From Epinephelus fuscoguttatus (taxonomy: Eukaryota; Chordata; Actinopteri; Perciformes; Serranidae), in the NCBI RefSeq assembly GCF_011397635.1, contig NC_064772.1, positions 14,399,035-14,463,034 on the forward strand: a stretch of DNA of 64,000 nt, written 5' to 3'. This document shows positions 27,036-37,890 of this stretch, piece after piece. A program made the translations under genes and the position numbers. Positions within the stretch are counted from its first letter, which is position 1. Each line of letters begins with the position of its first letter. The notes beneath the pieces are model-generated. The model ran no database searches. It was given only the letters and a program-made list of their open reading frames with translations, and had not been told where the DNA came from.

Positions 27036-27964
27036 TTTCATATTTTTCTTACTCTCATGATAAATAAACAAGAAACAAGACAAGTACGTATCTTAAAACA
27101 TTCATAAATATACTCTAAAAATAAATGTTCCGATATATTACTTCATATATATATTATTTCTTCTGTGCCCACAACCTTTATGTCTCCTCCCTGACAGGCC
27201 TCCAGTGCAAATGTACTAATACTGACTGAATACCTGCAACACGATGACTCTCTGGAGAATGTACGGGACACTTTCACAAAGATACTGGCAACATGGTGCT
27301 CATTCTTCCTGTTCATTAAGAGTCCGAATACCACAGAGGTGTTTTACGAGTCACAACTTGACATGCATTTTAATTCTCCCTGAAAGATGCGGGTGTGCCC
27401 CTGTATGTCTACGAATTTCAGCATCTACCTGTGGTGCACAGCGGGAAAAGACCCACTTCTGTCAAAGCAGAACACTATGACTACATGTTTTCTTCTTGTG
27501 TTTTCCTCTTGCACCAGGCACAGTGTGGTTACAGGTACTTGAAACAGAAAGATCCTCATTCACATTGCACCTTTGATGAAGTCTATAGTGTTTGAGCAGT
27601 GCAATAATTGATATATCCCTGAGCAACCTCACTATGGCTTACATAGCAAACTCTGCACACAATGAGTAGAGTGTTTAATTTCACTCTTTGCTGCTTTTCT
27701 CTTCTTGGGAAGTGTTTATACTGAAGGGTCCCATTTCTATTCCACAGGCTGTTAAAGTGTCTTTTTGTGTGTTTGCCTCTTTGGTCGCCTGATGGACCCA
27801 CACTACCTGAGGCAGAACCTGCAGCAGACAGCCAGCCGCTGACTGACACATCAGAGCTTACTTCCTGGATGTTCTCCAACTGAATAACTAGCAGAGTCCC
27901 ACGGTGCGAATGACGAGACGTGCAACATACACTATCACACAAACAGCAAGGAGGTCGTTGAATT

Positions 27965-30614
27965 TCACTTTTTGTTATCAAGCGTGTAGCGTCTTTGTAG
28001 CTGGATGTGGCGCTGGTTAATCTGGCAGACCTCCCAGTTTGAGGCTCGATTTGGGCAGGTGCATTCAAGTGCAGACTCCTTTGGACGAGTTTGAGCCACC
28101 TGGGAAAACAGGAATACTATAAGTCTTCATGCCTTTATTCTTATATTTACTGGAGTGAATGTGGCAGAATACAAGCACATAAACTCCAGCTGCACTGGAC
28201 GTACCTGAGATTTGAGGGCATGTAGCTCACTGTGAACTTTCCTAAACTTCTTCTCTTGTTCCAGATACTTCTCCTTGAGCTTCTCCCTGTCTCTGCGCTC
28301 CTTCAGAAAGTCCTCCTTGTAGACTTCAGCCTAAAAATGGACGACAAGGAAACATGAGATAAGGATTCAAATAAGCAAGTGCATTACAGGATTAGTTTGA
28401 CAGTGTGATAAATATCCTTATTCACTTTGTTGTAGAGAGTTAAATGAGAAAAATGATACCACTTTAATGTCTGTATGCTAATTACAGCAGCCAGTTAGCT
28501 TAGCTTAGCTTAGCTTAGCTTAGCTTAGCTTAGCTTAGCTTAGCTTAGCATAAAGACTGAAAACAAAGGGAAACTGATGGCCTGGCTGCATCCAAAGGTA
28601 AAAGGGGGGGGGGGGGGGGAGGGTAAAAACACACTTATGGTTTGACAGGGGGTTATGTGCCGCAGTTTTTCTTGGGGAGCAGTTGCCTTAAGTTTTTATA
28701 CAGATTACATCAATTATTGAGCTTTAGAGGTGGTGGTAAAAAGAGCCAGGTGAGCTGTTTCCCCATCTAATACCTAATTTACCAAGGTTATATCTGATGG
28801 GGGACCGAACAAAGCTGCCAAATTCATCAAAATATGACCTTTTTGTGATAAATGTAGGGCTCGCCACAGCTGCGTGAGTGATGCTCAGATTCTGGACAAG
28901 TCCATCACCTCCAGATTTTGTAAATTGTAAAGAATCTATGTGAGAAATTGTGTCATGTTGAAAGCTTTAAGAGGTCATGGGCAGGCTTTTTTGTCTGTAA
29001 TATGTCTGCTGAAGTGTAATGATGTGGTGTTTAGTTTGTTCCGCTGTGGTTGCTAAATTACTATTACAGATATAAGAATGCGTAGCTTCTGTGGAAATGT
29101 TGAGTTCCAATAACAGTACTGTCGGTTTGTTCAGATTTGACCGAAGAGATAAGTAAAAAAAATTTCAGACCCTGTGAGAATGGTATCACCATATTCTCCC
29201 TTATATATCAGTAGTATGTGGTGTATGAACAAAGCATACCTGATGTTTCCAGACATCCTGTAGTGTTTCACTGCTCGTCTTCTGAAGCGCCTCCTCTAAA
29301 GCCTGCACACACACATTAAAGCATCTATGACTCCACTGTTGCAGGGAGCAAACACATAAAATGGCCTTCTAATATCCATTTCATTTTGGGACTGACCTTG
29401 TTCAGTCGTCTGATCTCCTCGTGCTGGTGCTGCCCTCTTCGGGTCAAAGTGCTGTTCTGTGCTCGCAGCTCTTCTGCTTCCATCTCTGCTTTTAGTAACT
29501 CATCTCCAGTCTAAGGATCAAATCATTGTCCACATTTTAACATCTTGAATCCATTTAAAAGCCTTGAATTGAATCTGGAATTAGAATAAATGCTGAATTT
29601 ACCAGTTTGTTCTCTTTGTGTTTGATTTTCTTGTTTAATATAGCGTTCCTTTCACTTTCTTCACAAATGTCTTTAAAGTGATCGTGTTGCAGTGATTCTT
29701 TCAAATCTCGGACCTGACGGTAAAGAAAAGGACACATGAAGCACTGAAGTGACATATAGGAGAAGTAATTAAACAGGCCTACTAGAGTTTGTGCCATTCT
29801 TACCTTCTGTTTGTAGTACTGCACCATGGTTCGGTACTCTTTTGCCCATTTCTCATTAATAGAAAGAAGCTGAGTGAAAAAGAGAACATGAATCTTTTAG
29901 GTACTGAAAGGTACATGTGTGTTTGGGGATGAATATAAATCTCAGTTCTGAAATGCACTCACCTCCTGCCTTTGCTCCTCCAAGATAAGGATCTGTGCTT
30001 TCAGTCTGACGTCACTGCTGCTGGCAGCTTCTGACTAAAGTAAATATGAGAGGGAAAAAAAGAGGAAGTGTTAAAATGTGGCAGACGGTGCGTCCATCTG
30101 TGACTGCATGGGCAATTATGACTGTGTCCACGGACTTCCCTTGACACATTTTTGGAAGTTTTGCTGAGCAGTGTTTCCAGTAACATTAACAATACGGTCA
30201 TTCCTCTGTGGTTAGGGAATCAGACGGATCTTCCAGTGTTGCAACTGTTAATATTACCTGAGTGTCTTCCAGCAGGCTGTCAGGGTGGTTGACTGCATCT
30301 GTGTGAGGTTCTTCTCCAGTGGCAGGGTCCGCCACACAAACGTCATACCTGAAAACACTGAAACACATAAACAGAAATGAGAATGTGACATTTTTTTAGT
30401 CTTTTATCAAAGCCAGCAGTGGTGAGATGTCACTAAAGACACTCTCATGCACTGTATATGTACAATTTTCAGATGCTTGTACTGCACGCAGTGATAAAAT
30501 CTGATGAAAGTGATGTGATGTGCCTCACCTGTCTATGTTGGGCAGTGACGGATACAGTCTGTGGGTCAGTCTGTTGTCTGTGGTCTGTGATCTCTCTGCA
30601 GGTGACCTGTCCAT
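27965..30614 (-). CDS. TNFAIP3-interacting protein (TNIP1/TNIP3-type, ABIN family)
   Basis: ABIN proteins are cytosolic coiled-coil adaptors that bind linear/K63 ubiquitin and A20 and restrain NF-kB signalling. Coding exons in transcription order are 30614-30529, 30357-30258, 30034-29963, 29869-29804, 29713-29603, 29510-29397, 29302-29240, 28330-28205 and 28099-27965. All have GT-AG borders and they sum to 873 nt (290 residues). The ATG at 30614 is the first in frame, in MDRSPAERS. Residues 87-108 (LLSINEKWAKEYRTM) match the ABIN homology domain 1 pattern LLEVNKQW..; residues about 177-188 (IRRLNKALEEAL) are a family block. Residues 205-230 (EVYKEDFLKERRDREKL) are the UBAN ubiquitin-binding motif (EDFxxERxDRE). 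The C-terminus is short, with ECTCP and VCQ cysteines, and no proline-rich tail is seen. Length and ending fit TNIP3 better than TNIP1, but orthology is open. Confidence 0.9.
28440..28625. repeat. TTAGC pentanucleotide microsatellite and G-run in a TNIP intron
   Basis: The unit TTAGC/TAGCT is repeated about eleven times at 28495-28550 and flanked by ACAGCAGCCAGTTAGCTTAGC. A run of 16 G follows at 28604-28619. The flanking sequence (GCTAACTGGCTGCTG in complement) recurs at 61018-61080, so the microsatellite grew inside an interspersed repeat. Confidence 0.85.
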
Positions 30615-31906
30615 TGCGTTTCCATGTAGTGACTGTTCAAACACAGAAGAGGACATACATTATAAATAACAGCCATTATAATATTGTTAACTTCTAACAT
30701 TCATATGGTATGTATTAATCAGAGAAAAGTATCCCTGCAAGGTATTTTAAGTCCTATTGATATTAAGATTGGTTTTATCCTAAAATTTTATTTTTTGTTT
30801 TTAATATGAAATACTATATATAGGCTACCAAAAAAAAAAAGACCATTAACAAAGGAACAAACCAAAGACCTAAAGACAAAAGACAAATATAATATCAAAA
30901 TAAATGAAAAAAGATCAATAAAATTATTATTATTAGTAGTAGTAGTAGTAGTAGTAATAACAATAATAATTATAATAATATACAGTTTTTAATAAATGAA
31001 AATCAATAAAGAATAAATAAATTACATTATATATTAAAATATAGGAAATAAAAAATTAAATGAATTAATGTAGGCACTGTCAAAAAATTAATAATCATTA
31101 TAAAATCCTTATTTCTAAAGTCTCTTTGTAGATCACAGTAAGTCATACTGAGGTGGTCTGGTGGTCTAGAGGAGTTACGAACCACAATGTTCCCAGTTCT
31201 TGTCGGGACCTTTGTCTTGTCACTTCCTTTAATTTCTAATAAATGCATAAAATGCCCCCAAAATAATGTAAACATTTGGGATAATTATGCTAAGTTTGAT
31301 GGTCATTTATGTAATTATTTATCAACAAAAAATGGCAAATATTCACTGATTCAGCCTCCTCAAATGTGAGGATCTGGTGCTTATATTATATATCACAGTA
31401 AATTTAATGCATAAAAAAGCAGATTGAAGATGTCACCTCCATCTCTTGACACTTGTGGTGTTTTTAGTCATTTAAAAAATAATAATTGATTGATTCATGA
31501 TGAATTAAAATCATCATTTGTTGCCTGACATTATCTCCATAGCACATTTTGGAGATGCTGTGCTGATGATGCGAAGATAGTGTGCAGAAAATTGCGCCTC
31601 GTGACAGCTGACTCAAAACCTCCACGGGGGATGTAAATGATCTCCACACAGTCACGCGAGCACCTAAACGCAGGCTGCACGTGGAGCTCTAAAACAACTT
31701 ACTTCTTTATACACAATAAACAGACACGAGGAAGAAGGAGAATGAAGTAGGGCACAGACATGATATGTTAGCGCAGTTCAGAGACTGAGCAGGATTCTCA
31801 AAACATAACAAATTTTTTTTAAGTAACGTCCTTTTTTAAAAAAAATTTTACAGAGACGAACATAAAACAACGAGGCTGATGATAAAATAAAATTAAAATC
31901 TCTCAC

Positions 31907-32130
31907 CATATTATTGTTTCCTTGGGTCCTCGACTTGCGCCGATCCCTCAACAGCTGGATGTGAAGCAGCCACACACCCCGTACGTTCTCTTAAAGCCTC
32001 CTGAGGATCCCGTGTGACGTCTGAAAACCAGCCTTGTCCAATCAGCTGCCGGGATTCCCTCGCGCGGCCGGTGCAGGGCAGAGCCGCTGACGGACTTTGT
32101 TGAAGAAAGGAAAGTACAAGCAGCTGATCA
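31907..32130 (-). promoter_or_regulatory. Candidate TNIP first exon and promoter
   Basis: A donor-like ATG/GTGAGAG at 31907-31900 (minus) follows a moderately GC-rich stretch that could be a 5' leader exon (31907 to about 31990). Upstream, 31990-32130 is the most CpG-rich DNA for several kilobases (CGCGCGGCCGGTGCAGG). It has a CCAAT box near 32038, a TGACGT half-CRE near 32015 and GGGATTCCC at 32051-32059, which fits an NF-kB decamer core. ABIN genes are known NF-kB targets. The transcription start is not proven. Confidence 0.45.
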
Positions 32131-32508
32131 GCAGCTCGAGCGGTAATTATTGATGAGTTTTTGGTACGGATCGATGACTAAGGGAAAAATCTGACGCTAC
32201 ACTGCAAGAAATTACACACAGCAGGGAGCTCAAGTTTTGTTATCATTTTTAAAAACATTTTCATTTGTTTGACGTTTCCTGATAGCATTTTGTTTTCTTT
32301 ATTTTGCTGTTGTAAAGGGAGACTCGCTTTTTACCTGCCATCAGTGCAACAAAAGAATAAATATTTTTATCAATTAAAAAATACATACAAAAATACATAA
32401 TTTCCCCCAAAATAGCAAAGAAAGACAAGAGACAAAATAATAATAATAAAATAAGTTTAAATTTAATTTATTTTTATCAAATAAAATTCAATACCCCATG
32501 ACTAAATA

Positions 32509-32513
<5 letters not shown>

Positions 32514-32566
<53 letters not shown>
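32514..32566. repeat. AT dinucleotide microsatellite
   Basis: A pure (TA)n run of 53 bases. Confidence 0.98.
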
Positions 32567-32570
<4 letters not shown>

Positions 32571-32599
32571 AAACATTTTAAATAACTATTAAATCCTCC

Positions 32600-33940
32600 A
32601 TTAGTATAGGGGTCTGTAGGAGAATATTTAATAGAATAGAATAATTAATAAAATAGAATAGAATTCCTTCTCTATTTTTTCCATGTATTTCCTGATATTT
32701 ATTTAGCCTATGGGTTTGTATATTTTTACATAAATCATTATCAACAACCCAAAAATTTTAATTAAAAATACAAAAGATAACTTAAAAATACAAATAATAA
32801 GTCTACTAGTAGGGGTCTATATTTTTTAATATTTTAATGACAGAAAAATAATCACAATTTTGTTGCTACTTCAAAATACTTTCAAAATATAGCCTACGTA
32901 AAATAATATTGTGTAAAAATTTCAACTCTTGTCAGTCAAGTAAAACTAACATAAAGAAGGTTTTTACAATAAATATAAAAACCCAGTCAGGTGTATGGCC
33001 TAGTCTACTTTTGTTTTTCCTCATGTTGGAGGTGGAAACGTCGTCATTTTTTACAGTGGACATCCTGTGTAAAGTTCTCAGTGTACTCAGCGTGTTTTCT
33101 TCCTGGATGGGTGTGTGAAGCTCACACACTTAAAAGCCGGAACACATTTTTAAAAGACATTATTAACAAGATGAAACTGTCCCCAAAAACCACAGAAGAA
33201 ACCTAACGTGCTGCGGCTTGTAGGAAAATCACACATCTCGCTGGTTTATGGTGTTGCTTAATGTGTTGAGTCAGAGCGGACGTGTTTCAGGGAAGGAGGA
33301 GAGGGGAAAACACGCCGCCGCTCCTCCTCCTCCTCCACTAACCGGCACTGAGTGCAGGGGAGGCGACCCATGGGTGCTCCTTTATTCTTTCTAGAAACTT
33401 GTGTTATTGGATGTCTAATTTGCATATGTCTTCACGTACAGAACTGTAAGACCCTTTTCTCTTGGGTTAAAAAAAGAACCTACAGCCAAAGTGAAAATAC
33501 AGAGTTCCCCTTGTGAGACTTTTCACATCAAAATGACATATTTAATTACTCTTTACAGTTTTTGTGGATTTTTTTTTTTTTTGTGAAGTGGGAGCTTCCA
33601 CCTGCATTAATTTTAGCAGATGCTGGGAAGGTTTCAGCAGGGTATCGTGGGATATCCCACTTCACCAAGAGAGTTTCTTTTAAAGTACAAAATTAAAGAA
33701 TCCTTCCCTTTGAGGATGTTTTTATATGTTGGTGAAAACCAAGACAGCTGATTGCCAGGAAGGTGTCTTCAGCTGCGAATCATTGCCCTTATTTAACTGA
33801 GAAAACAGGCTATTATTTATTTAAAGTCATCTACAGAGTTAAAAATGCTCTGTCTGAGTGGTTGATATAATTTATGATGTTTGTCTTTCAAGAAAATCTG
33901 CTGTCACTGAGAAGTATACTGTGTGGCTTAAAGTAGGCTA
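32600..33940. other. No gene recognised
   Basis: AT-rich DNA with one GC-richer patch at about 33270-33370 (CGCCGCCGCTCCTCCTCCTC). No exon could be tied to that patch. Confidence 0.35.
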
Positions 33941-33944
33941 CAAT

Positions 33945-34498
33945 CCTGCCAACACATTCTCACTCCAACCTCGTCACATATCAACGTTTGGTCATGGACC
34001 TACAATGTATAAGGTACCCTGGGTGCATTGGTTGTTGACATTCTGGGACATCGTGTCAAGTTCTGCCTACATGCATTGTCTTCTTTCAAGATAGACGTCT
34101 GTTTTCACAGGAAATTTACCGTTTAAATACTGTCTCTTTCAAAATAAAAGCACTACATCAGTACAACAACTCAAATTTACATTTTTTCTCCTCCAACAAG
34201 TAACACATGTGGTTGGGTTTAGGAAAAAAGAACATGGTTTTGCTTTAGAAATCTTATGGGACACCAACACTGCTCTCCTGAGTGAAAGTCGGTGTTTGTT
34301 GGACCCATCCACCCCACTCGGACTTTTGCCATCTTAACTTTCGTTATCGCCTAGTGCCGTTAAACTATAACCGGCCACGTTTCATGCCGACATTAAAAGA
34401 CAGCTCTTTTCGTCAGTGTCTGAAACCCGCAAGTCACTGCCCAAACGCCAGATTTCGACAACTTCAGAGTGAGACTGGGTTGATCCTGCCTACATAGC
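33945..34498. mobile_element. Non-autonomous DNA transposon, copy 1
   Basis: The left end CACATTCTCACTCCAACCTC is imperfectly inverted at the right end CAGAGTGAGACTGGGTTG. The interior (ACATATCAACGTTTGGTCAT, AGGAAATTTACCGTTTA, GTTGGGTTTAGGAAAAAAGA) is shared with 34690-35560. There is no transposase. Confidence 0.65.
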
Positions 34499-34689
34499 CT
34501 ACGTTTGTGTAGCCCACTCATGGGAGGATACAGTTTTACTGATATAGCCTCTTTGTATATTTTTTAGGTCTGTTTGTACATAGTTAAGGAAACTCTTAAT
34601 GGATGAAGGTCTCATTTCTTAAAGATTATGGTAATTTGCTTTCTTGCTGAGAGTGATAGAAGATTTTTATGATAGATACAAAGCTATAC

Positions 34690-35560
34690 ACATTCTCACT
34701 CCGACCTCGTCACATATCGAGGTTTGGTCATGGACTTTCCACGTCCAGATATAACGTGCAAAGTACCCTGAGTGTGTCAGCCTCAGCCTGTTACATGCAT
34801 CATCTTTCAAAGTACACTTCCATTTTCACAAGAAATTTACCGTGTACATAGATTCATTCATTTTCTACGTATTCCTTAGTGGGTCATGGGGACACTGGAC
34901 AAGTCACCAGACTATCACAGAGCTGACACATAGAGATAGACCAACAATTCACACTCACATTCACACCTACGGCCAATTTAGAGTCACCAGCTAACCTGCA
35001 TGTCTTTGGACTGTGGGAAGAAACCAGCGTACCCAAAGAAAACCCCATGCTAGGAGAACATGCAGGCTCCACACTGGGGGAGGCCCCAGGCTTTGAATCC
35101 CACACCAAGAACCAGGAACCCTCTTGTTGTTAGATGACAATGCTGACCACTGCACCAACGTGTGCAGTGTTAACATACAGTCTCTTTCAAGATAAATGCA
35201 CAAGGTTGGTACAACAATGTGAACTGAGACAAATTTAGGCAACAAAGCACATGGTGTTTAGGAAAAAACAACAGGGTTTGGCTTAATAATCGTATGGGAC
35301 ACGAACACGCCTCTCTCTGGTGAAAGTCAATGTTTGCTGAACTCATCCACCAACCTTACCTCCCTCTCCATTTGGGCTTTCACCACCTTAACTTTCGTCT
35401 TGTCCTGCTGCATTTCCCCCGATGCTGCCAAGCACCGTTAAAATATAATGGTGACCAGCTGTGTATCATGCTGACATTAAAGGATGGCATTTTTCGTTAG
35501 TGTCTGATGCTGCAAGTCACTTCTCAACGACTTTGGAGTGAGATTGGGTGGAAAGCTAAT
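34690..35560. mobile_element. Non-autonomous DNA transposon, copy 2, split by a SINE-like insertion
   Basis: This is the same family as 33945-34498. Its left part ends at AGAAATTTACCGTGTACATA (about 34850). The homology resumes at TTAACATACAGTCTCTTTCA (about 35168) and runs to TTGGAGTGAGATTGGGTGG. The intervening ~300 bp is the minus-strand SINE-like repeat. Confidence 0.7.
34855..35152 (-). mobile_element. SINE-like repeat nested in a DNA transposon
   Basis: It shares CCAGACTATCACAG, CACACTCACATTCACACCTA and ACCTGCATGTCTTTGGACTG with the copy at 47230-47515. It interrupts a transposon whose intact form lies next to it. Confidence 0.7.
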
Positions 35561-35924
35561 TACCAGAAGAAGTAACTTAGCACAAAGTCGGAGAGAAGGG
35601 AGAAACTGTTAAACTGTGTTCACGGCGAGCAACACAGCAAAAAGTCATTTTCCATTTGAACCTGATGGCCTACTTTTGTTGCAGTGGACGGGCATGACAA
35701 AATACAAATTAAAGCTTAGCTGGCCTCAACTTTTTCAGCACTTGTGTCAGTTATGTGGTGAAGCATCAGCCAATCATATGTTTTTGTTTTTAGCTGTGTC
35801 ACTATGTCATTTAGCTTAGTTAGCTGACGCTGTGCTGGCTTTATGTGGATTGTGGTGCGATGGACTAGCGAAATGAGTTGTTAAAATGGGCGTCAGACAT
35901 TGAACAAAAGCCTTTTATTTTCAT

Positions 35925-36480
35925 CTGTTCATCCCATTCTCTTAAATATGATATCTCCTATATATTCCTTCAGGGAATTGCTTCAAATTTGATGCAATTG
36001 TCCATTAAAGGCCATGGTCACTGTGACCTCATCTGTCCCATTCTCATGAATGCCATATCTCAAGAACACATTCAAGGAATTTCTTCAAATTTGGCACAAA
36101 TGTCCACTCTGAGTCAAGCATGAACTGTTTGAAATTTTGTGGTCAAAGGTCAAAATCACTGTGACCCTGCATCTGTCTTATTGTTGTAAATGTGATATGT
36201 TAAGAAGGCCTTGAGGGAGTTTCCTCGAATCTGGCACAAACATCCACTTGGACTAAAGAATGAACTGATTAGAATTTTGTGGTTGAAGGTCAAGGTCACT
36301 GTGACCTCACAAAACATGTTTTTGGCCATAACACAAGAATTCATACACTTATTGTGACAAAATTTCACACAAATATCTAATAGGATAAAATGATGAAGTG
36401 ATGACATTTTTTTATTCAAAATGTGTAAGCTCATCTTGACAAGTTCAAAGAGTCATAAAACCTAGACCCAACACTGTACC
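35925..36480. repeat. Interspersed repeat with ~115-bp internal units (copy 2)
   Basis: This has the same family motifs as 8350-9075: AATTTCTTCAAATTTGGCAC, GGTCAAGGTCACTGTGACCT and CACAAAACATGTTTTTGGCC. Three to four partial units are visible. Confidence 0.7.
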
Positions 36481-37890
36481 TAAAGTTCCACACTTACAAA
36501 GGATATAAAGTGAGATTCGAAATTTACTCCTTGATCACATGACAGACAAAACTCTGAATTGTTGTAACTTCTTTTCAAAGATGGCTGTCCAAGCTAAAGC
36601 ACCAGATAACAGTTTAATTTCACTCTAAGTCACACTCCAGTTATAGATGAATATGTGGAAGTGTAAAAAAAAATGACCTAAGATGTTTCACTGTAGCCAC
36701 ATTAACATCAGAGCTATATTAAGACTAGCAGCAGTGTAGTGTTGGTGGCAGCGGCAGTGACTAAAACAGTGACGGCGTTTACCGACATTATAGTACTTGT
36801 CCCAGTACCCCATGTTGTGGTTTTACAGAGGGGGCCTTTCTTCATGTGACACCTGTGCAGTGTGTTCCCAGCACCGACAGCAGCCTGTTTACGGTACGTG
36901 TGACACAGCACCAAGTCACTAGAAAGGAAAGAGGAGGTGATCAGTGTGCTCGATGAGCCTCCTTCTTCCTGCCACAACAATCTCACTCTTAGAGATTCAC
37001 ACTCTAAGTTCCTGTGTGTGTCATGGTGCGCACGCCTTCGGGTCACACACAGAACAGATAAGACATCTTGTGGCCTACACCCACAAATATAAAACCAAAA
37101 GCAGGTGACATTTTTTATGAGCACTTTCTATTCTGTTCAGTGGTTTTAGTGGTTTTATATATTTGCATATACCTTTGTCTAACCTTAGGTTCCAGTTTCA
37201 CCTGAATCAAAAAGGAAAGAAAAATGATAAAGCACACATATTAAATGTCAGGGAAAGAAAAGTATTTTTCATAAGTAATTCAAGAAGTGTGTGGTTTGAC
37301 ATCAGTGAATTGAAAATAACATTAACTAAGTAGGTACTATAATTTTTTAGGATTACCTTTTATGTCTTGTGTCTTTTTGTTACTGTAAAACACATCACTG
37401 ACTTTTTTTGTTACTTAAATCAAACCAGACACACCAAACAACTCTGCATTTATTTTTGTCTAGATGATTTATTTGACACTCAATATTTATACATTTCAAA
37501 ACTGTCAGACAGCTGCATGACATGTTTTTTTGCTCACCAAAACTGCTGCCTCAAGACCATTTCACCCAATCAGCATTAAGTCTTACAACACAAATTTAAC
37601 TACTTGCTACATGCTAACATTTTATTTTATTAAATGTATCTTACATTTTGCTACCAAATAAGAAGTGAAATCATAAGTAGAACACAATCTGATAGCAGGA
37701 CAGGTATTTCAGCAGAAATCAGGAATCACATTTAAAAAGAAATGAGAGTCAGATCCAGAGCCTTTTTTTTAAACAAAAGCTAAACATATGATAAATGTAC
37801 TGATTGATTATTATAAAGACAGTTTAAATCAGATAGTTCATTAATCTAAAGGCACAAGAAGAATTTAATCGGTAAAACATTTCATAGCAC
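36481..37890. other. No gene recognised
   Basis: The minus-strand open frame at 36714-37124 has no recognisable domain. The sequence just before 37892 is the 3' flank of the CD38-like array. No convincing poly(A) signal could be assigned. Confidence 0.35.

Larger units (their letters stand above)
24943..27517 (+). pseudogene. Carboxylesterase (CES-type) relic, scattered exons
   Basis: Carboxylesterases are alpha/beta-hydrolases of secretory compartments. Exon-like piece 24943-25077 has an acceptor CCAG and a donor AAG/GTCTG. It encodes [14 protein letters not shown], with the oxyanion-hole HGG, and continues through [17 protein letters not shown], the standard block before the nucleophile elbow. 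Piece 27222-27310 encodes LTEYLQHDDSLENVRDTFTK, as in the helical region of the family. Piece 27386-27517, in another frame, encodes DAGVPLYVYEFQHLP and then SVKAEHYDYMF, the VKADHGDE-type block with the catalytic His region changed (AEHYD). A frameshift or stop separates the last two pieces, and the GESAGG exon is absent. A T-rich tract and a SINE sit inside. I infer a dead gene. Which CES paralogue it came from is not clear. Confidence 0.75.

Noticed and set aside
27583-28068. 161-residue minus-strand ORF covering the last TNIP exon
   Set aside because: It is in a different frame from the upstream TNIP exons. The phase-correct reading stops at 27965-27967 after DNKK.
36714-37124. Minus-strand ORF of 136 residues
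   Set aside because: No recognisable domain, mixed composition, and no neighbouring exons in phase.
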